The notes below the pieces were generated by a model, which was not told the DNA's origin, did no database searches, and saw only the letters and a list, made by a program, of their open reading frames with translations. Below are positions 1 through 9,869 of a stretch of DNA of 58,311 nucleotides, piece after piece (the stretch's first letter is position 1; each line of letters starts with the position of its first letter). The DNA lies in contig UREM01000011.1 in NCBI GenBank assembly GCA_900546775.1, positions 1 to 58,311 on the forward strand. The letters are read 5' to 3'. The stretch is from an uncultured Collinsella sp. (GTDB lineage: Bacteria; Actinomycetota; Coriobacteriia; Coriobacteriales; Coriobacteriaceae). The position numbers were made by a program, and so were the translations under genes.

Positions 1-60
1 GGACTTGCAGCGACGGACCTCGGGACGCTCTTACACCACGTCTGCGCGCGCCACCACATG

Positions 61-155
61 AACGTGGAAAATCTCCCGTTTTTGGCTTGTTTACGGGCTC
101 AAAACGGGAGATTATCCACGCTCGTGGAATGGGTGTCCGAAAATCCACGCTCGTT
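61..155. repeat. intergenic inverted repeat, family A copy 1
   Basis: Arms 64-82 and 101-119 are inverted repeats of 19 bases with one mismatch, built on GTGGAWAATCTCCCGTTTT. A further half-unit ending CCACGCTCG lies at about 143-153. The same words recur near 15014-15077 and 19101-19213, so this is a dispersed repeat family. The rest of 1-327 has no convincing gene; it holds only a 9-bp hairpin. Confidence 0.8.
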
Positions 156-263
156 GGGCCGATGCAGACGCACCTGGCAATTCCTTTTTTGTAGACGTTG
201 TCGTATGGCTGCATGCGGAAAAGGCCCCAGCGGTTAACATATACTCCATATGGGTAAAGAGAC

Positions 264-290
264 CAAAGCGCCGCCACGAGTGGCGCTTTG
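264..290. other. stem-loop upstream of clpC
   Basis: A perfect 9-bp stem (264-272 with 282-290) and a 9-base loop sit 38 bases before clpC. No clean T-run follows on either strand, so it may be the end of an upstream transcript or part of the clpC leader. No CtsR-type direct repeat was seen. Confidence 0.45.
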
Positions 291-327
291 CGTTTGAAAA
301 AAACTAGCTCGTCTAAGAGGAACTAGC

Positions 328-2970
328 ATGTTAGACCGTTTTACCGATCGCGCGCGTAAGGTCATGTCCATGGCCAAGCAAGAAGCGCTCGATCTTCACT
401 CAAATAAGGTGGGTACCGAGCACCTGCTGCTCGCACTCGCCAAGGAGGACGAGGGCATTGCCGCCGAGGCGCTGCGTTCGCTCGACATCTCCTACGATGA
501 CATCATGGATACTCTCAAAGAGGTCCAGACCACGGTTCCCGAGCCCAGTGAGGAGACCGAGGCGGCCAAGCTCGCCTTTACGCCGCTCGTCATTAGCGTG
601 ATGGAGCGTTCATTCCGCGTGGCGCGTGAGAACAACCAGACCTACGTGTCGACCGAGCACTTGCTGATCGGCATCGTCGAAGAGGGCAACGGCATGGCCA
701 TGGACATCCTCATGCGCCTGGGCGTGTCGTCCGCCTCCATCAAAAAGGCTATCGAGAAACTCACCGCCAAGGACCAGGACAAGAAGCGTCCGCTCGCCGG
801 TGCCGGTGCTGGTCGTCCCGGTGCGGGCCTGCCGTTCTTTAGCGGCTCGGATGCCTCTCAGCAAAAGGGGAGTGGTACCGATACGCTTAAGCAGTTCGCG
901 ACCAACCTTACGCAGAAGGCCCGCGACGGCGAACTCGATCCGGTGATCGGCCGCGAAAAGGAAGTCCAGCGTATGATGGAAATTCTTTCGCGTCGCACCA
1001 AGAACAACCCGCTCATCCTGGGCGATCCCGGCGTGGGCAAGACGGCCATCGTCGAGGGTCTGGCCCAGCAGATCGCCGCTGGCAACGTGCCCGAGAACCT
1101 CATGAACCAGAATATCTGGACGCTCGACCTGCCGGGTCTTGTCGCGGGCGCCAAGTATCGCGGTGAGTTTGAGGAGCGCCTCAAGAACGTGATCCAAGAG
1201 GCCACCGAGGCCGACGACGTCATCTTGTTTATCGATGAGATACACACCATCATCGGTGCCGGTTCTGCCGAGGGCTCCATCGATGCGAGCTCCATGCTCA
1301 AGCCGGTGCTCGCGCGCGGTGCTTTCCAGATCATCGGCGCCACCACGGCCGAGGAATTCCGCAAGTACCTCACCAAGGACCCGGCCTTCGAGCGTCGCTT
1401 CCAGACCATCGATGTCGAGGAGCCGAGCGTTGAGGACACGGTCAAGATCCTGACCGCGCTCAAGCCTCGCTACGAGGAGCACCACCATGTGCGCTATACG
1501 CAGGGTGCTATCGAGGCCGCCGCGAACCTTTCCAACCGCTACATCCAGGATCGCTTCCTGCCCGATAAGGCCATCGACCTCATTGACGAGGCCGGTGCCC
1601 GCGCCCGCATCGCCGCCAACCGCGCGCCCGAGCCGGTGCGCGAGGCCGAGCATCGCATAGAGGAGCTCAAGGCCGCCGCGCAGGAGGCCACCGAGAGCGA
1701 CGACATGAACAAGGCCGCCGAGATCACCGAGCAGCAGAAGGCTGCCGAGATTGAACTCGCCGAGGCCAAGGCTGCCTGGACCGCCGAGCTCGACGCCAGC
1801 CCGCTCACCATCGACGTGAGTCAGATTGCCGACATCGTGTCCGTGACCTCTGGCGTGCCGGTTTCCTCGCTCACCGAGAGCGAGAGCCGTCGCCTGCTGC
1901 AGACCGAAAGCGTGCTCAAGACCCGCATTATCGGCCAGGACGAGGCCGTCGAGGCCGTCGCCAAGGCCGTGCGCCGCAGCCGCTCGCCGCTCAAGGACCC
2001 GCGTCGTCCCGGCGGCAGCTTTATCTTCCTGGGTCCCACCGGCACGGGCAAGACCGAGCTCGCCAAGACGCTCGCCGAGTATCTCTTTGGCAGCAAAGAC
2101 GCGCTCATCAGCTTCGACATGTCCGAGTTCGGTAGCGAGTTCGAGGTCTCCAAGCTCATCGGTAGCCCTCCGGGCTACGTCGGTCACGACGAGGGCGGCC
2201 AGCTCACCAAGGCCGTTCGTCGCCACCCGTACTCGGTCGTGCTGTTCGACGAGATCGAGAAGGCGCACCCCGATATCTTCAACATCTTGCTGCAGGTGCT
2301 GGAGGAGGGCCGCCTGACCGATAGCCAGGGCAAGACGGTCGACTTCCGCAACACCGTGATCATCATGACGTCCAATGTGGGCGCCCGCGAGATTGCGCAG
2401 GATGCGAGCGTGGGCTTTGGCACCACCGGCGAGCAGGGTCTCACGTCGAGTGAGATCCGTGGTCGCGCGATGGGCGAGCTCAAGCGCCTGTTCCGCCCCG
2501 AGCTGCTCAACCGTATCGACGACATTGTGGTGTTCCAGAAGCTCTCGGGCGAGAATCTCACCAAGATCGCGCACCTGCTGGTGGACGACCTGCGCCAGCG
2601 TCTGATTGCCAACGGCATGAACATCAAGCTCACCGATGCGGCCTATGACAAGATCGTGGCCGAGGGCACCGACCTCACCAACGGTGCGCGTCCGCTGCGC
2701 CGTGCTATTCAAAAGCTCATCGAGGACCCGCTGTCCGAGGAACTTCTGGCCGGCGAGTGGGGCGAGGGCGATACCGTCCTGTGCGACGTGGCCGATGGCA
2801 AGTTTGTCTTTAGCCACGGCACGGGCGAGATTCCGGCACCGCGTCCGGCAGGTACGCTCGGTGGCGATACCACCCCGGCGGCACCGCACACTGGCAGCGC
2901 CGCGCCCGTGAGCGGCGGCGTGACCTCGGGCCCCGGCGGCATGATGCAAGCCGGTTCCGGCGCGCTGTAG
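328..2970 (+). CDS. clpC: ClpC-type AAA+ unfoldase, ATPase subunit of the Clp protease
   Basis: 880 residues with ClpC layout: double Clp N-domain (about 1-145), first AAA+ module with Walker A GDPGVGKT near residue 232 and Walker B ILFIDEIH near 300, a middle domain with the UVR-like coiled stretch near 440-480, and second AAA+ module with Walker A GPTGTGKT near 569 and Walker [13 protein letters not shown] near 636. It unfolds proteins for degradation by ClpP in the cytosol. An Ala/Gly/Pro-rich tail follows residue 830. The start has the Shine-Dalgarno-like AAGAGGA a few bases upstream. The usual neighbours ctsR, mcsA, mcsB and radA are not in the window, so its regulation cannot be read from context. 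A terminator follows. Confidence 0.97.
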   Translation: MLDRFTDRARKVMSMAKQEALDLHSNKVGTEHLLLALAKEDEGIAAEALRSLDISYDDIMDTLKEVQTTVPEPSEETEAAKLAFTPLVISVMERSFRVARENNQTYVSTEHLLIGIVEEGNGMAMDILMRLGVSSASIKKAIEKLTAKDQDKKRPLAGAGAGRPGAGLPFFSGSDASQQKGSGTDTLKQFATNLTQKARDGELDPVIGREKEVQRMMEILSRRTKNNPLILGDPGVGKTAIVEGLAQQIAAGNVPENLMNQNIWTLDLPGLVAGAKYRGEFEERLKNVIQEATEADDVILFIDEIHTIIGAGSAEGSIDASSMLKPVLARGAFQIIGATTAEEFRKYLTKDPAFERRFQTIDVEEPSVEDTVKILTALKPRYEEHHHVRYTQGAIEAAANLSNRYIQDRFLPDKAIDLIDEAGARARIAANRAPEPVREAEHRIEELKAAAQEATESDDMNKAAEITEQQKAAEIELAEAKAAWTAELDASPLTIDVSQIADIVSVTSGVPVSSLTESESRRLLQTESVLKTRIIGQDEAVEAVAKAVRRSRSPLKDPRRPGGSFIFLGPTGTGKTELAKTLAEYLFGSKDALISFDMSEFGSEFEVSKLIGSPPGYVGHDEGGQLTKAVRRHPYSVVLFDEIEKAHPDIFNILLQVLEEGRLTDSQGKTVDFRNTVIIMTSNVGAREIAQDASVGFGTTGEQGLTSSEIRGRAMGELKRLFRPELLNRIDDIVVFQKLSGENLTKIAHLLVDDLRQRLIANGMNIKLTDAAYDKIVAEGTDLTNGARPLRRAIQKLIEDPLSEELLAGEWGEGDTVLCDVADGKFVFSHGTGEIPAPRPAGTLGGDTTPAAPHTGSAAPVSGGVTSGPGGMMQAGSGAL

Positions 2971-2995
2971 GGCGTAACAAAACCTTGTGTCCACG

Positions 2996-3022
2996 AGGGC
3001 GTTCCAAAGGAGCGCCCTTTTT
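2996..3022 (+). terminator. terminator of clpC
   Basis: The stem AGGGCG/CGCCCT continues inward as TCC/GGA around an AAA loop and is followed by five T. It lies 26 bases after the clpC stop. The remaining gap to the next start (3296) shows no other clear element. Confidence 0.85.
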
Positions 3023-3295
3023 CTGTTGGAAAGCCCCCTTCGTTCAAAGTAGATCTCATTAAACATGTCAATGGCGTATGCATAAACGTTGATCAAGCGT
3101 TGAGGTTGGTTGAAGGGTCCAACGTCCCTTCGGCGCGGCCCGTCTAACCTGCTTTATCTTAATAAAGTGGCGTCTCCCCACCGTTAGCCGATGATGCGAG
3201 GGCGCTCGGCGTTTTCGACTGGTTTATGCACGCAAAGTCTGGGAATATACAAGGCGCATGTCTTACTGTCTAACCAGTTGCGCCAAGGAGGCACT

Positions 3296-4753
3296 ATGGA
3301 TTACAAGATCACCGGCTACGAGCCCGCCCAGCTGTTCCATTTCTTTGAGGAGGTCAGCGCGATCCCCCGTGGGTCTGGCAACGAGAAGGGCATCAGCGAT
3401 TTCCTGGTTGCGTTTGCCAAGGAGCGCGGCCTCGATGTGTACCAGGACGAGGTCTACAACGTCATCATTCGCAAGCCCGCTTCTGCCGGCGCCGAGAATG
3501 CCCCGACTGTGATGCTGCAGGGCCACATCGATATGGTGTGCGACAAGTTGGGCTCTGTTGAGCACGACTTTACGACCGACGGTATCGACCTGGTCGTGAA
3601 GGACGGCGTCCTCACCGCTAACGGCACCACCCTGGGCGCCGACAACGGTATTGCTGTCGCTCTGATGCTTACTGTGCTCAACGACGATTCGATCGTTCAC
3701 CCCGCCCTCGAGTGCGTATTCACCACCGACGAGGAGACTGGCCTGGTCGGCGCCGAGACGCTCGACAAGTCCCAGATTAGCGCCCGCACCATGATTAACC
3801 TTGACTCCGAGGAAGAGGGCGTTGCCACCGTCAGCTGCGCTGGCGGCGTCGTTGTTACCTACACCTGCCCCATCGTGCGCGAGCACAAGACCGGCAGCAC
3901 CCTCACGCTCGACATCTCCGGCCTACTGGGTGGTCATTCCGGCAACGATATCAACCTGGAGCGCGGCAACGGCAACCTCATCATGGCCCGCATCATCGAC
4001 CGCCTGATGGTCGCCGGCGAGCCCGCCATCGTTAGCTTTAACGGCGGCACTAAGGACAACGCCATCAACCGTGAGTGCAAGGCCGAGCTGGTTTACGCCG
4101 ACCACGCTGCCGCCGAGGCCGCGGCCCAGATCGCAAAGGGCATCATCGCCGACGTCACTGCCGAGCTCGAGGTCTTCGACCCCGGCTTTACCTGCACCGT
4201 CGAGATTGCCGACGACGCCGAGGTCGAGGCCATGGATCAGAAGTCCGCGCTTGCCCTCATCCGCGCCCTGCGTCTTGCCCCTAACGGCGTGATTCGCCGC
4301 AACGTCGCCACTGACGGCTCCGTCGAGGTTTCCTCCAACATCGGCGTGGTCGCCACTTCCGACGACCAGGTCAAGATCATGCTGTCCCCGCGCTCCTCGA
4401 TCACCTCGCTGCAGAACGAGTTCAAGGACCGCCTGCAGACGCTGGCCGATGTCTTGGGCTTCGACGCCAAGTTCGAGTTCGAGTATCCCGGCTGGAGCTA
4501 TGCCGAGCATTCGCCGGTCCGCGACGTTTTTGTCGAGAGCTATCGCGAGCTCTTTGGCTCCGAGCTGCGCATCGAGTCCATTCACGCTGGCCTTGAGTGC
4601 GGCCTGTTTGCTGAGGCCCTGCACGGCCTGGACGCCATCGCCGTGGGCCCGACGCTCTCCGATGTCCACACCCCGGACGAGAGCATGGAGCTCGCTTCTG
4701 CCGAGCGCTTCTACGAGCTGCTCATCGACGTCCTCAAGCGCCTTGCCGCGTAA
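3296..4753 (+). CDS. pepD: M20-family aminoacyl-histidine dipeptidase (PepD-like)
   Basis: 485 residues. Metal-binding motifs of the M20 PepD group are in order: GHIDM (near 77), GADNG (near 118), DEETG followed by NLDSEEEG, the dimerisation-side GGHSG near 213, and HAGLECG near the C-terminus. Enzymes of this family are zinc-dependent and cut dipeptides, typically Xaa-His, in the cytosol. The start at 3296 was chosen over 3191 because AAGGAGG sits just upstream and the family begins close to the YEPAQLFHFFEE segment. It stands alone between two terminators. Substrate range cannot be read from sequence. Confidence 0.9.
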   Translation: MDYKITGYEPAQLFHFFEEVSAIPRGSGNEKGISDFLVAFAKERGLDVYQDEVYNVIIRKPASAGAENAPTVMLQGHIDMVCDKLGSVEHDFTTDGIDLVVKDGVLTANGTTLGADNGIAVALMLTVLNDDSIVHPALECVFTTDEETGLVGAETLDKSQISARTMINLDSEEEGVATVSCAGGVVVTYTCPIVREHKTGSTLTLDISGLLGGHSGNDINLERGNGNLIMARIIDRLMVAGEPAIVSFNGGTKDNAINRECKAELVYADHAAAEAAAQIAKGIIADVTAELEVFDPGFTCTVEIADDAEVEAMDQKSALALIRALRLAPNGVIRRNVATDGSVEVSSNIGVVATSDDQVKIMLSPRSSITSLQNEFKDRLQTLADVLGFDAKFEFEYPGWSYAEHSPVRDVFVESYRELFGSELRIESIHAGLECGLFAEALHGLDAIAVGPTLSDVHTPDESMELASAERFYELLIDVLKRLAA

Positions 4754-4810
4754 GGGTCGCGCTAGCAGCAGTTCGAGCCACGTGCTAGCGGATTGCAAAT
4801 GACATTACGA

Positions 4811-4854
4811 GAGGGGGCATCCGAACTTTTGCGACGGGTGCCCCCCTCTTCTTT
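4811..4854. terminator. bidirectional terminator between pepD and hipA
   Basis: A GC-rich stem (4811-4823 with about 4835-4848, one bulge and one G-T pair) is followed by TCTTCTTTT on the plus strand. It lies between convergent pepD and hipA and could serve both. Confidence 0.75.
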
Positions 4855-4878
4855 TAAGAAATGTGGATTGATTGGCGC

Positions 4879-6183
4879 CTAGCCCATATCCGCCTTGATG
4901 AGGTCGAGGGTGCGCTGGCAGTTTTCGCGGACGGGGCCGAGCATATGCTCGCGCAGGTCCGCCATGCCGGGCAGGTCGGCGTATTCGTCCATGATCTCTT
5001 CCATGCAAATGGGCACCTCGTAGGCGAGGTCCATCATGGTCGCAAAGCAAAACTTCTCGGATAGCCCGGCATCGGTGAGCGCCGCCTCCAGCGCGGGGTC
5101 GCCCATACCGTGGTATCGGCGGATAGCGCCTGGACCGATGCGCCCCACTCGATTTTCGCCGCCAACGCTCATGGCAAGGCGCGCCCGGCGGCGCATACGC
5201 TCGTACGCCAAGCCCGATGCGACATCGTACATTCGAGCCATCATGGCTGCGCCGTCGTTTCCAAGGAGCAGGGAATAGTTTTTCGCATGCGCATCCGGTG
5301 CGCCGATAATGGCGTTGAAGAACAGTATCTGCGTAAACAGATACAGGTTAAGTCGATGGTGGCTCGTAGTTACGAGGAGCTCTTGAATGTCGCGGGTGGT
5401 CGGGCCGCCGTCTGTCGTGTACTTTTGGGCGGGCATCACCCCAAGTGCCTGGCAGAGGTCTTCTTGATGTAGACGCCTGATCGTTCCGTCTTCGACTTTC
5501 ACGCGGTCATAGCGCTCAACAATGAGGGCAGGTTCGTCCTCAAACATACGATATTCGACGTTTGCCGTTGCGATACCGGCGCGCTGGGCGCTTTTCATGC
5601 AGACAAACTCATTAAGAGCCTCGAGTTTAAATCCGATAACGCCATTTTTGAAAATATGCGTCGTGGGCGAGGGGCCCATGCATTCGCACCAGCGACCGTC
5701 TATGAACGCGAGCGCGAACTTGCCCTGGTTGCCTCCAAGTGACCAACTTTCATCTAGGCCCATCCACGATGCATCGCGGTCATCTCTGATCGACTTGAGA
5801 CGGAGAGCAATTTCGTGGTCGTCTATGGGGCGGTATTCGCCAGCGCGATGCAGGACGGCGTCGGCATCTTCTTCGGCACAAAACTGCACGCCGCCCGGAC
5901 AGTCGAGTCCGATATGGCTGAGCAACGCAACGGGATTGTTGGGCCTAACGTCGAATTCGGCGGCAATCGCTTTTCGTTGGTCCTCGCTGTCGGGTAGAAG
6001 GCCAAACAGGTACGGATTCATGACCTGTTGGCCGTATGTGCGATTTGATACGGGTATGTTGGTCGATAGGGCTGGCCCTTCATAGTCATGATCGTAGGTA
6101 AAGCTGATAAGACCGTTCTCATCTTGCGTGAGCGTTCCCGCAGGTACGCCGCAAATAATGGTCCGAAGTGATGTTCTGACCAT
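4879..6183 (-). CDS. hipA: HipA-family serine/threonine kinase toxin
   Basis: 434 residues with HipA architecture: N-terminal subdomain (about 1-110, HipA N1-like, with NPYLFGLLPD), then the HipA C kinase fold. Visible motifs are the Gly-rich loop SLGGNQGKFAL (148-158), ERYDR (223-227), the catalytic loop APDAHAKNYS (D297, K301, N302) and the metal-binding MYD (D320). In the E. coli relative the kinase phosphorylates glutamyl-tRNA synthetase and causes growth arrest; the target here is unknown. All key kinase residues are present, so it should be active. It starts 3 bases after the stop of its HTH partner, the usual antitoxin-first order. Confidence 0.93.
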   Translation of the reverse strand: MVRTSLRTIICGVPAGTLTQDENGLISFTYDHDYEGPALSTNIPVSNRTYGQQVMNPYLFGLLPDSEDQRKAIAAEFDVRPNNPVALLSHIGLDCPGGVQFCAEEDADAVLHRAGEYRPIDDHEIALRLKSIRDDRDASWMGLDESWSLGGNQGKFALAFIDGRWCECMGPSPTTHIFKNGVIGFKLEALNEFVCMKSAQRAGIATANVEYRMFEDEPALIVERYDRVKVEDGTIRRLHQEDLCQALGVMPAQKYTTDGGPTTRDIQELLVTTSHHRLNLYLFTQILFFNAIIGAPDAHAKNYSLLLGNDGAAMMARMYDVASGLAYERMRRRARLAMSVGGENRVGRIGPGAIRRYHGMGDPALEAALTDAGLSEKFCFATMMDLAYEVPICMEEIMDEYADLPGMADLREHMLGPVRENCQRTLDLIKADMG

Positions 6184-6186
6184 TGG

Positions 6187-6657
6187 CTATTTCCCTTCGG
6201 GCTTGGTTTGGTTGGATGCGTTTGCGGCAATCGAGACTCCGAGATTGGACATGGCGAAATCCGCGAAGGCTTTGTCGTAGAGGTCGGACGTAAATGGGGC
6301 GTCTGCAAGAGCCGGAATGGCGGTACTACGACGGTTGCGATGATGAGGACGTTGAGTGTGATGGCGCCTTGGGATGCTGCGAGGCAGCGGATTGTCATGC
6401 GGGGCGTCGACTGGTCGCTCGTTTTTCGCTTCGCCGATATCCCCTTGAGCGGCGAGTGCCAGTCCAAGAGCATTGAAAATCGTCAGCAGCTTGTCGAGTC
6501 GAATACCCGTGGCATCGCCTAGCTCGAGCGATGCGAGCAGGCGTTCTGAAACACCGGCCGTTTTGGCGAGGGCGGCACGGGTGAGACCCTGAGCCTCGCG
6601 TGCCTGACGCACATAGATGCCAGCTTGCCGCGGTGTGGTGATGGGAAGGGTATCCAT
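6187..6657 (-). CDS. hipB: HipB-like XRE-family antitoxin
   Basis: 156 residues. An XRE helix-turn-helix spans about residues 10-70 (QAREAQGLTRAALAKTAGVS, then ERLLASLELG). The rest is a longer, basic and low-complexity tail than in E. coli HipB (88 residues), ending in KPEGK. Expected roles, by family: neutralise HipA and repress the operon by binding palindromes in the promoter. A palindrome with an extra half-site lies directly upstream. GGAGATC precedes the ATG. Confidence 0.88.
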   Translation of the reverse strand: MDTLPITTPRQAGIYVRQAREAQGLTRAALAKTAGVSERLLASLELGDATGIRLDKLLTIFNALGLALAAQGDIGEAKNERPVDAPHDNPLPRSIPRRHHTQRPHHRNRRSTAIPALADAPFTSDLYDKAFADFAMSNLGVSIAANASNQTKPEGK

Positions 6658-6671
6658 GGCGATCTCCTAAC

Positions 6672-6738
6672 GTGCAGACTTTTGCATATCAGTATGACAT
6701 GCAAAAGTCTGTACGAAAAGGCATTATGCAAAACTCTG
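6672..6738 (-). promoter_or_regulatory. probable HipB operator/promoter region
   Basis: Perfect 13-base arms CAGACTTTTGCAT (6675-6687) and ATGCAAAAGTCTG (6699-6711) are separated by 11 bases; a third half-site ATGCAAAACTCTG with one mismatch lies at 6726-6738. The position, 15-80 bases before hipB, fits an autoregulatory operator. The spacing of sites suggests two cooperative dimers. Confidence 0.75.
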
Positions 6739-6781
6739 CATGAGACCTCTACATTGAGGTTGAGCTTATGAGAGGCGTTTT

Positions 6782-7360
6782 TTATATCGCGAGAATCCCC
6801 AGATGCTCAAGCAAGATCTTAAGCCCGATGAAGATGAGCACGACGCCACCCACGATGGTGGCAGGCTTTTCGTAGCGCGCGCCAAAGGTGTGGCCGATCG
6901 CTACGCCGGCGACGGAGAAGATAAAGGTCGTGATGCCGATGAGCGACACGGCGGGCATGATGTCGACCGAGAGCGCGGCAAATGAGATGCCTACGGCTAG
7001 GGCGTCGATTGAGGTGGCGATGGCGAGGATCAGGTACTCGCCCAGGTCAATCTTTTCGGCATCCTCGCCGTCGCCTTCATCCTCGTCCTCGGTAAAGGCC
7101 TCCCACAGCATTTTGCCGCCAATGAAGGCGAGCAGGATAAAGGCGATCCAGTGGTCGATGGGGCCGATGATGCCCATAAACTGGCTGCCAAGCGCCCATC
7201 CGATCACGGGCATGCCGGCCTGGAAGCCGCCAAAGAACAGGCCGAGCACTACGGCGACCTTAAGGTTGATCTTCTTCATGCCAAGGCCCTTGCAGATGGA
7301 TACGGCAAAGGCGTCCATCGAAAGGCCAACGGCGAGCAGCACGAGCTCTGCGAGTCCCAT
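6782..7360 (-). CDS. mntP: MntP-type manganese efflux pump
   Basis: 192 residues, the usual MntP length. Two repeated membrane halves each carry the Asp-containing signature: SMDAFAVS near residue 14 and SIDALAVG near 116. About six transmembrane helices are apparent, with an acidic cytosolic loop (EDEDEGDGEDAE) between the halves, a normal site of variation. The family exports Mn(II) from the cytosol. The yybP-ykoY riboswitch often linked to this gene was looked for upstream (7361-7560) and not recognised. Monocistronic, divergent from disA. Confidence 0.93.
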   Translation of the reverse strand: MGLAELVLLAVGLSMDAFAVSICKGLGMKKINLKVAVVLGLFFGGFQAGMPVIGWALGSQFMGIIGPIDHWIAFILLAFIGGKMLWEAFTEDEDEGDGEDAEKIDLGEYLILAIATSIDALAVGISFAALSVDIMPAVSLIGITTFIFSVAGVAIGHTFGARYEKPATIVGGVVLIFIGLKILLEHLGILAI

Positions 7361-7586
7361 AGTCTGGCTCCCTCTCTGCGGGCGGGCCCGCGTGTACCTC
7401 TTGGGGGAGCAACAAAAAGACTATCCTTGGCACATGGTTGAGTGGGTAGTCAAAAGAGCCCGTCCCAAATTAGCTATCTTAGCGGTGTTCGCTCATTCTG
7501 TAAGCATCGGATTTCGCGAGCGCCGCGGGGACAAACCGTGAGAAACTATTTAGCGTTTATGGAGCGTATACGATGGGAGCGATGCC

Positions 7587-8654
7587 TTGGATAAGAACGA
7601 GCTGCAAAAGCGTATGGAACAGGCCATCCGCCTGACGGCACCTGGTCAGCCGATCCGCACTGCCCTCGACATGATCATCGCCGGTCACCTGGGCGCCCTT
7701 ATCTGCGTTGGCGACACCGAAAACGTGCTCGCTGCCGGTAACGACGGCTTCCCGCTCAACATTTCGTTCACCTCGAACCGTCTGTTCGAGCTCTCCAAGA
7801 TGGACGGCGCCATCGTCATCGACGGCGACCTCACCCAGATCCTGCGCGCCAACTTCCATCTCAATCCCGATCCCTCGCTTGCCACGAGCGAGACGGGCAT
7901 GCGTCATCGCACCGCCGCTCGCATGTCGGTGCTCACCGATGCCATTGTGATCTCGGTCTCGGCCCGTCGTGCCGTCGTCAACGTGTACGTTCACGGCAAG
8001 AGCTACGAGATCCAGCCCGTCACCACCATCATGAGCTCGGTCAACCAGCTCGTCGCCACGCTCCAGACTACCCGTCAGTCGCTCGACCGCTCCTTGCTGC
8101 GCCTGACGGCCCTCGAGCTCGACGACTACGTTACGCTCGCCGACATTACCGGTATTTTCTCGAGCTTCGAGATCATGCAGCAGGCAAAGACCGAGCTTAA
8201 GGATTGCATCGTCAAGTTGGGCAACCAGGGCAAGCTCGTGCAGATGCAGCTCGAGCAGCTCGCGGGTTCCAGCATGGATACCGAGTATGACCTGATGATC
8301 CGCGACTACGCAAGTGATTCTTCCGAGGCTAATGCCGAGAAGATTCGCGCCAACCTAAGCCGTATGACACCTAAGGACCTGTCCGACCCACAGCATGTGG
8401 CGGCGGTTCTGGGTTACGACGACCTGGACGAGGACTCCGTCATGACGCCACTGGGCCTGCGCACGCTTTCGCGCGTGTCCGTCGTGCGCGACGGCGTGGC
8501 CGAGAAGATCGTCGACGAGTACGGCTCGTTGCAGGAGCTCATGGACGACATCAGCGAGGATCCGGAGCGCCTGGGCGACTTTGGCGTCAACAACCCTGCC
8601 ATTCTTGCGGACTCGCTGTACCGCATGAAGGGCACCAAACAGGGGAACGCATAA
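7587..8654 (+). CDS. disA: DNA integrity scanning diadenylate cyclase DisA
   Basis: 355 residues. N-terminal DAC domain with the two catalytic motifs DGA (near residue 72) and RHRTA (near 107), then a linker helical bundle and a C-terminal helix-hairpin-helix DNA-binding end. It makes c-di-AMP from two ATP and, in Bacillus, senses branched DNA. The start is a TTG, with GGGAG about seven bases upstream; nearby ATGs are out of frame. It overlaps ispD by one base (TAATG), so it heads the disA-ispD-ispF-cysS run. RadA, a common neighbour and DisA inhibitor, is absent here. Confidence 0.95.
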   Translation: MDKNELQKRMEQAIRLTAPGQPIRTALDMIIAGHLGALICVGDTENVLAAGNDGFPLNISFTSNRLFELSKMDGAIVIDGDLTQILRANFHLNPDPSLATSETGMRHRTAARMSVLTDAIVISVSARRAVVNVYVHGKSYEIQPVTTIMSSVNQLVATLQTTRQSLDRSLLRLTALELDDYVTLADITGIFSSFEIMQQAKTELKDCIVKLGNQGKLVQMQLEQLAGSSMDTEYDLMIRDYASDSSEANAEKIRANLSRMTPKDLSDPQHVAAVLGYDDLDEDSVMTPLGLRTLSRVSVVRDGVAEKIVDEYGSLQELMDDISEDPERLGDFGVNNPAILADSLYRMKGTKQGNA

Positions 8655-9382
8655 TGGCGCCCGTATGCGCCGTGGTCGTTGCCGGCGGCAGCGGCCAGCG
8701 CTTTGGAAATCCCGGCGGCAAGCAGCTCGTTAACGTGGCGGGCCGTCCGCTCATGAGCTGGTCCATCCGTGCGTTCGATCGTAGCGACAAGGTCGGCCAC
8801 ATCGTGGTGGTGTGTCCTGCCGAGCGCCGTGCCGAGATGCGCCGCCTGGCCATCGATCCGTTTGACTATGACACGCCCATCAGCTTCGCCGATGCCGGCG
8901 ATACCCGTCAGGATTCCACCCGTGCCGGCGTGCATGCGGTTCCGGCGGGTTTCGAATATGTCGCCATCCACGACGGCGCCCGTCCGCTCATCACGACCGA
9001 GGCCATCGATCATGCGATCGACGTGCTTGTGGGCGACCGCTCGCTCGACGGTGTCGTATGCGGTCAGCCCGCGATCGACACGCTCAAGATCGTCGACGGC
9101 GACAATATCGTCGAGACGCCGCCGCGTGAGCTCTACTGGGCCGCGCAGACACCGCAGATCTTTAGCGTCGACGCCATGAAGCGCGCCCACACCGCAGCTA
9201 TCGCCGAGGGCTTTATCGGGACCGACGATTCTTCGCTGGTCGAGCGCATGGGCGGGCGCGTCCGCTGTGTCCAGAGCCCGCGCGATAACCTTAAGGTGAC
9301 GGTGCCCGAGGACCTGCGTCCCGTAACCGCGATTCTGCTTGGCCGCATGGCCGAGGGAGAGGACCTTCCCCATGTTCAGTAA
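8654..9382 (+). CDS. ispD: 2-C-methyl-D-erythritol 4-phosphate cytidylyltransferase
   Basis: 242 residues. The nucleotide-binding loop AGGSGQRFG sits at the N-terminus, followed by KQLVNVAGRPL, the signature VAIHDGARPLI near residue 110, and a late K-V-T-x-P-E-D-L segment. It transfers CMP from CTP to methylerythritol phosphate, step 3 of the MEP isoprenoid pathway. It overlaps disA by one base and ispF by eleven, so the three are probably translationally coupled. Confidence 0.96.
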   Translation: MAPVCAVVVAGGSGQRFGNPGGKQLVNVAGRPLMSWSIRAFDRSDKVGHIVVVCPAERRAEMRRLAIDPFDYDTPISFADAGDTRQDSTRAGVHAVPAGFEYVAIHDGARPLITTEAIDHAIDVLVGDRSLDGVVCGQPAIDTLKIVDGDNIVETPPRELYWAAQTPQIFSVDAMKRAHTAAIAEGFIGTDDSSLVERMGGRVRCVQSPRDNLKVTVPEDLRPVTAILLGRMAEGEDLPHVQ

Positions 9383-9866
9383 CCTGCGCATTGGCCACGG
9401 CTACGACGTCCACCGTTTGGTGGAGGGGCGTCGATGTATCATCGGCGGGGTTGACATTCCCTACGAGCGCGGCCTGCTGGGCCACTCGGATGCCGATGTG
9501 CTCGCGCATGCCTTGGCCGACGCCATTCTGGGCGCCTGCCGCGGGGGAGACATCGGCAAGCTATTCCCCGACACCGATCCCGCCTACGAGGGTGCCGATT
9601 CGATGGTACTGCTCGCTCGCGTGATGGACTATGCGCGCGAGCTGGGCTTTGAGTTTGTCGATGCCGATTGCACCATTGCCTGCCAGCAACCCAAGATCAC
9701 CCCGCACCGCGATGCCATGCGCGCCAACCTTGCCCATGCCCTGGGCGTCGACGTCGAAAACGTGGGCGTCGCCGCCACTACGACCGAAAAGCTCGGTTGG
9801 GAAGGCCAGGGCGAGGGAATCGGCGCCTGGGCCGTCTGCCTGCTACAGAAAACCGTTAAGGAGTAA
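9372..9866 (+). CDS. ispF: 2-C-methyl-D-erythritol 2,4-cyclodiphosphate synthase
   Basis: 164 residues, normal length. The metal-binding GYDVHRL at the N-terminus and GHSDADVLAHALADA near residue 36 are intact; the C-terminus has the family T-T-T-E-x-L-G motif. It cyclises CDP-methylerythritol 2-phosphate, two steps after IspD. The start at 9372 was preferred over an upstream in-frame ATG at 9339 because the family begins a few residues before RIGHGYDVH. It overlaps the end of ispD by 11 bases. Confidence 0.96.
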   Translation: MFSNLRIGHGYDVHRLVEGRRCIIGGVDIPYERGLLGHSDADVLAHALADAILGACRGGDIGKLFPDTDPAYEGADSMVLLARVMDYARELGFEFVDADCTIACQQPKITPHRDAMRANLAHALGVDVENVGVAATTTEKLGWEGQGEGIGAWAVCLLQKTVKE

Positions 9867-9869
9867 CGA

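Noticed and set aside
1..155. CRISPR-like array from the repeated GTGGA/TCCAC words
   Set aside because: Units are inverted and irregular, with no constant spacer length and no cas genes; they are hairpin repeats.
610..3096. 828-codon open frame antisense to clpC
   Set aside because: It is a shadow of clpC codon bias; no motifs, and it overlaps the terminator.
7361..7560. yybP-ykoY manganese riboswitch before mntP
   Set aside because: The conserved core of that riboswitch was not found on the minus strand; only GC-rich pairing is present.
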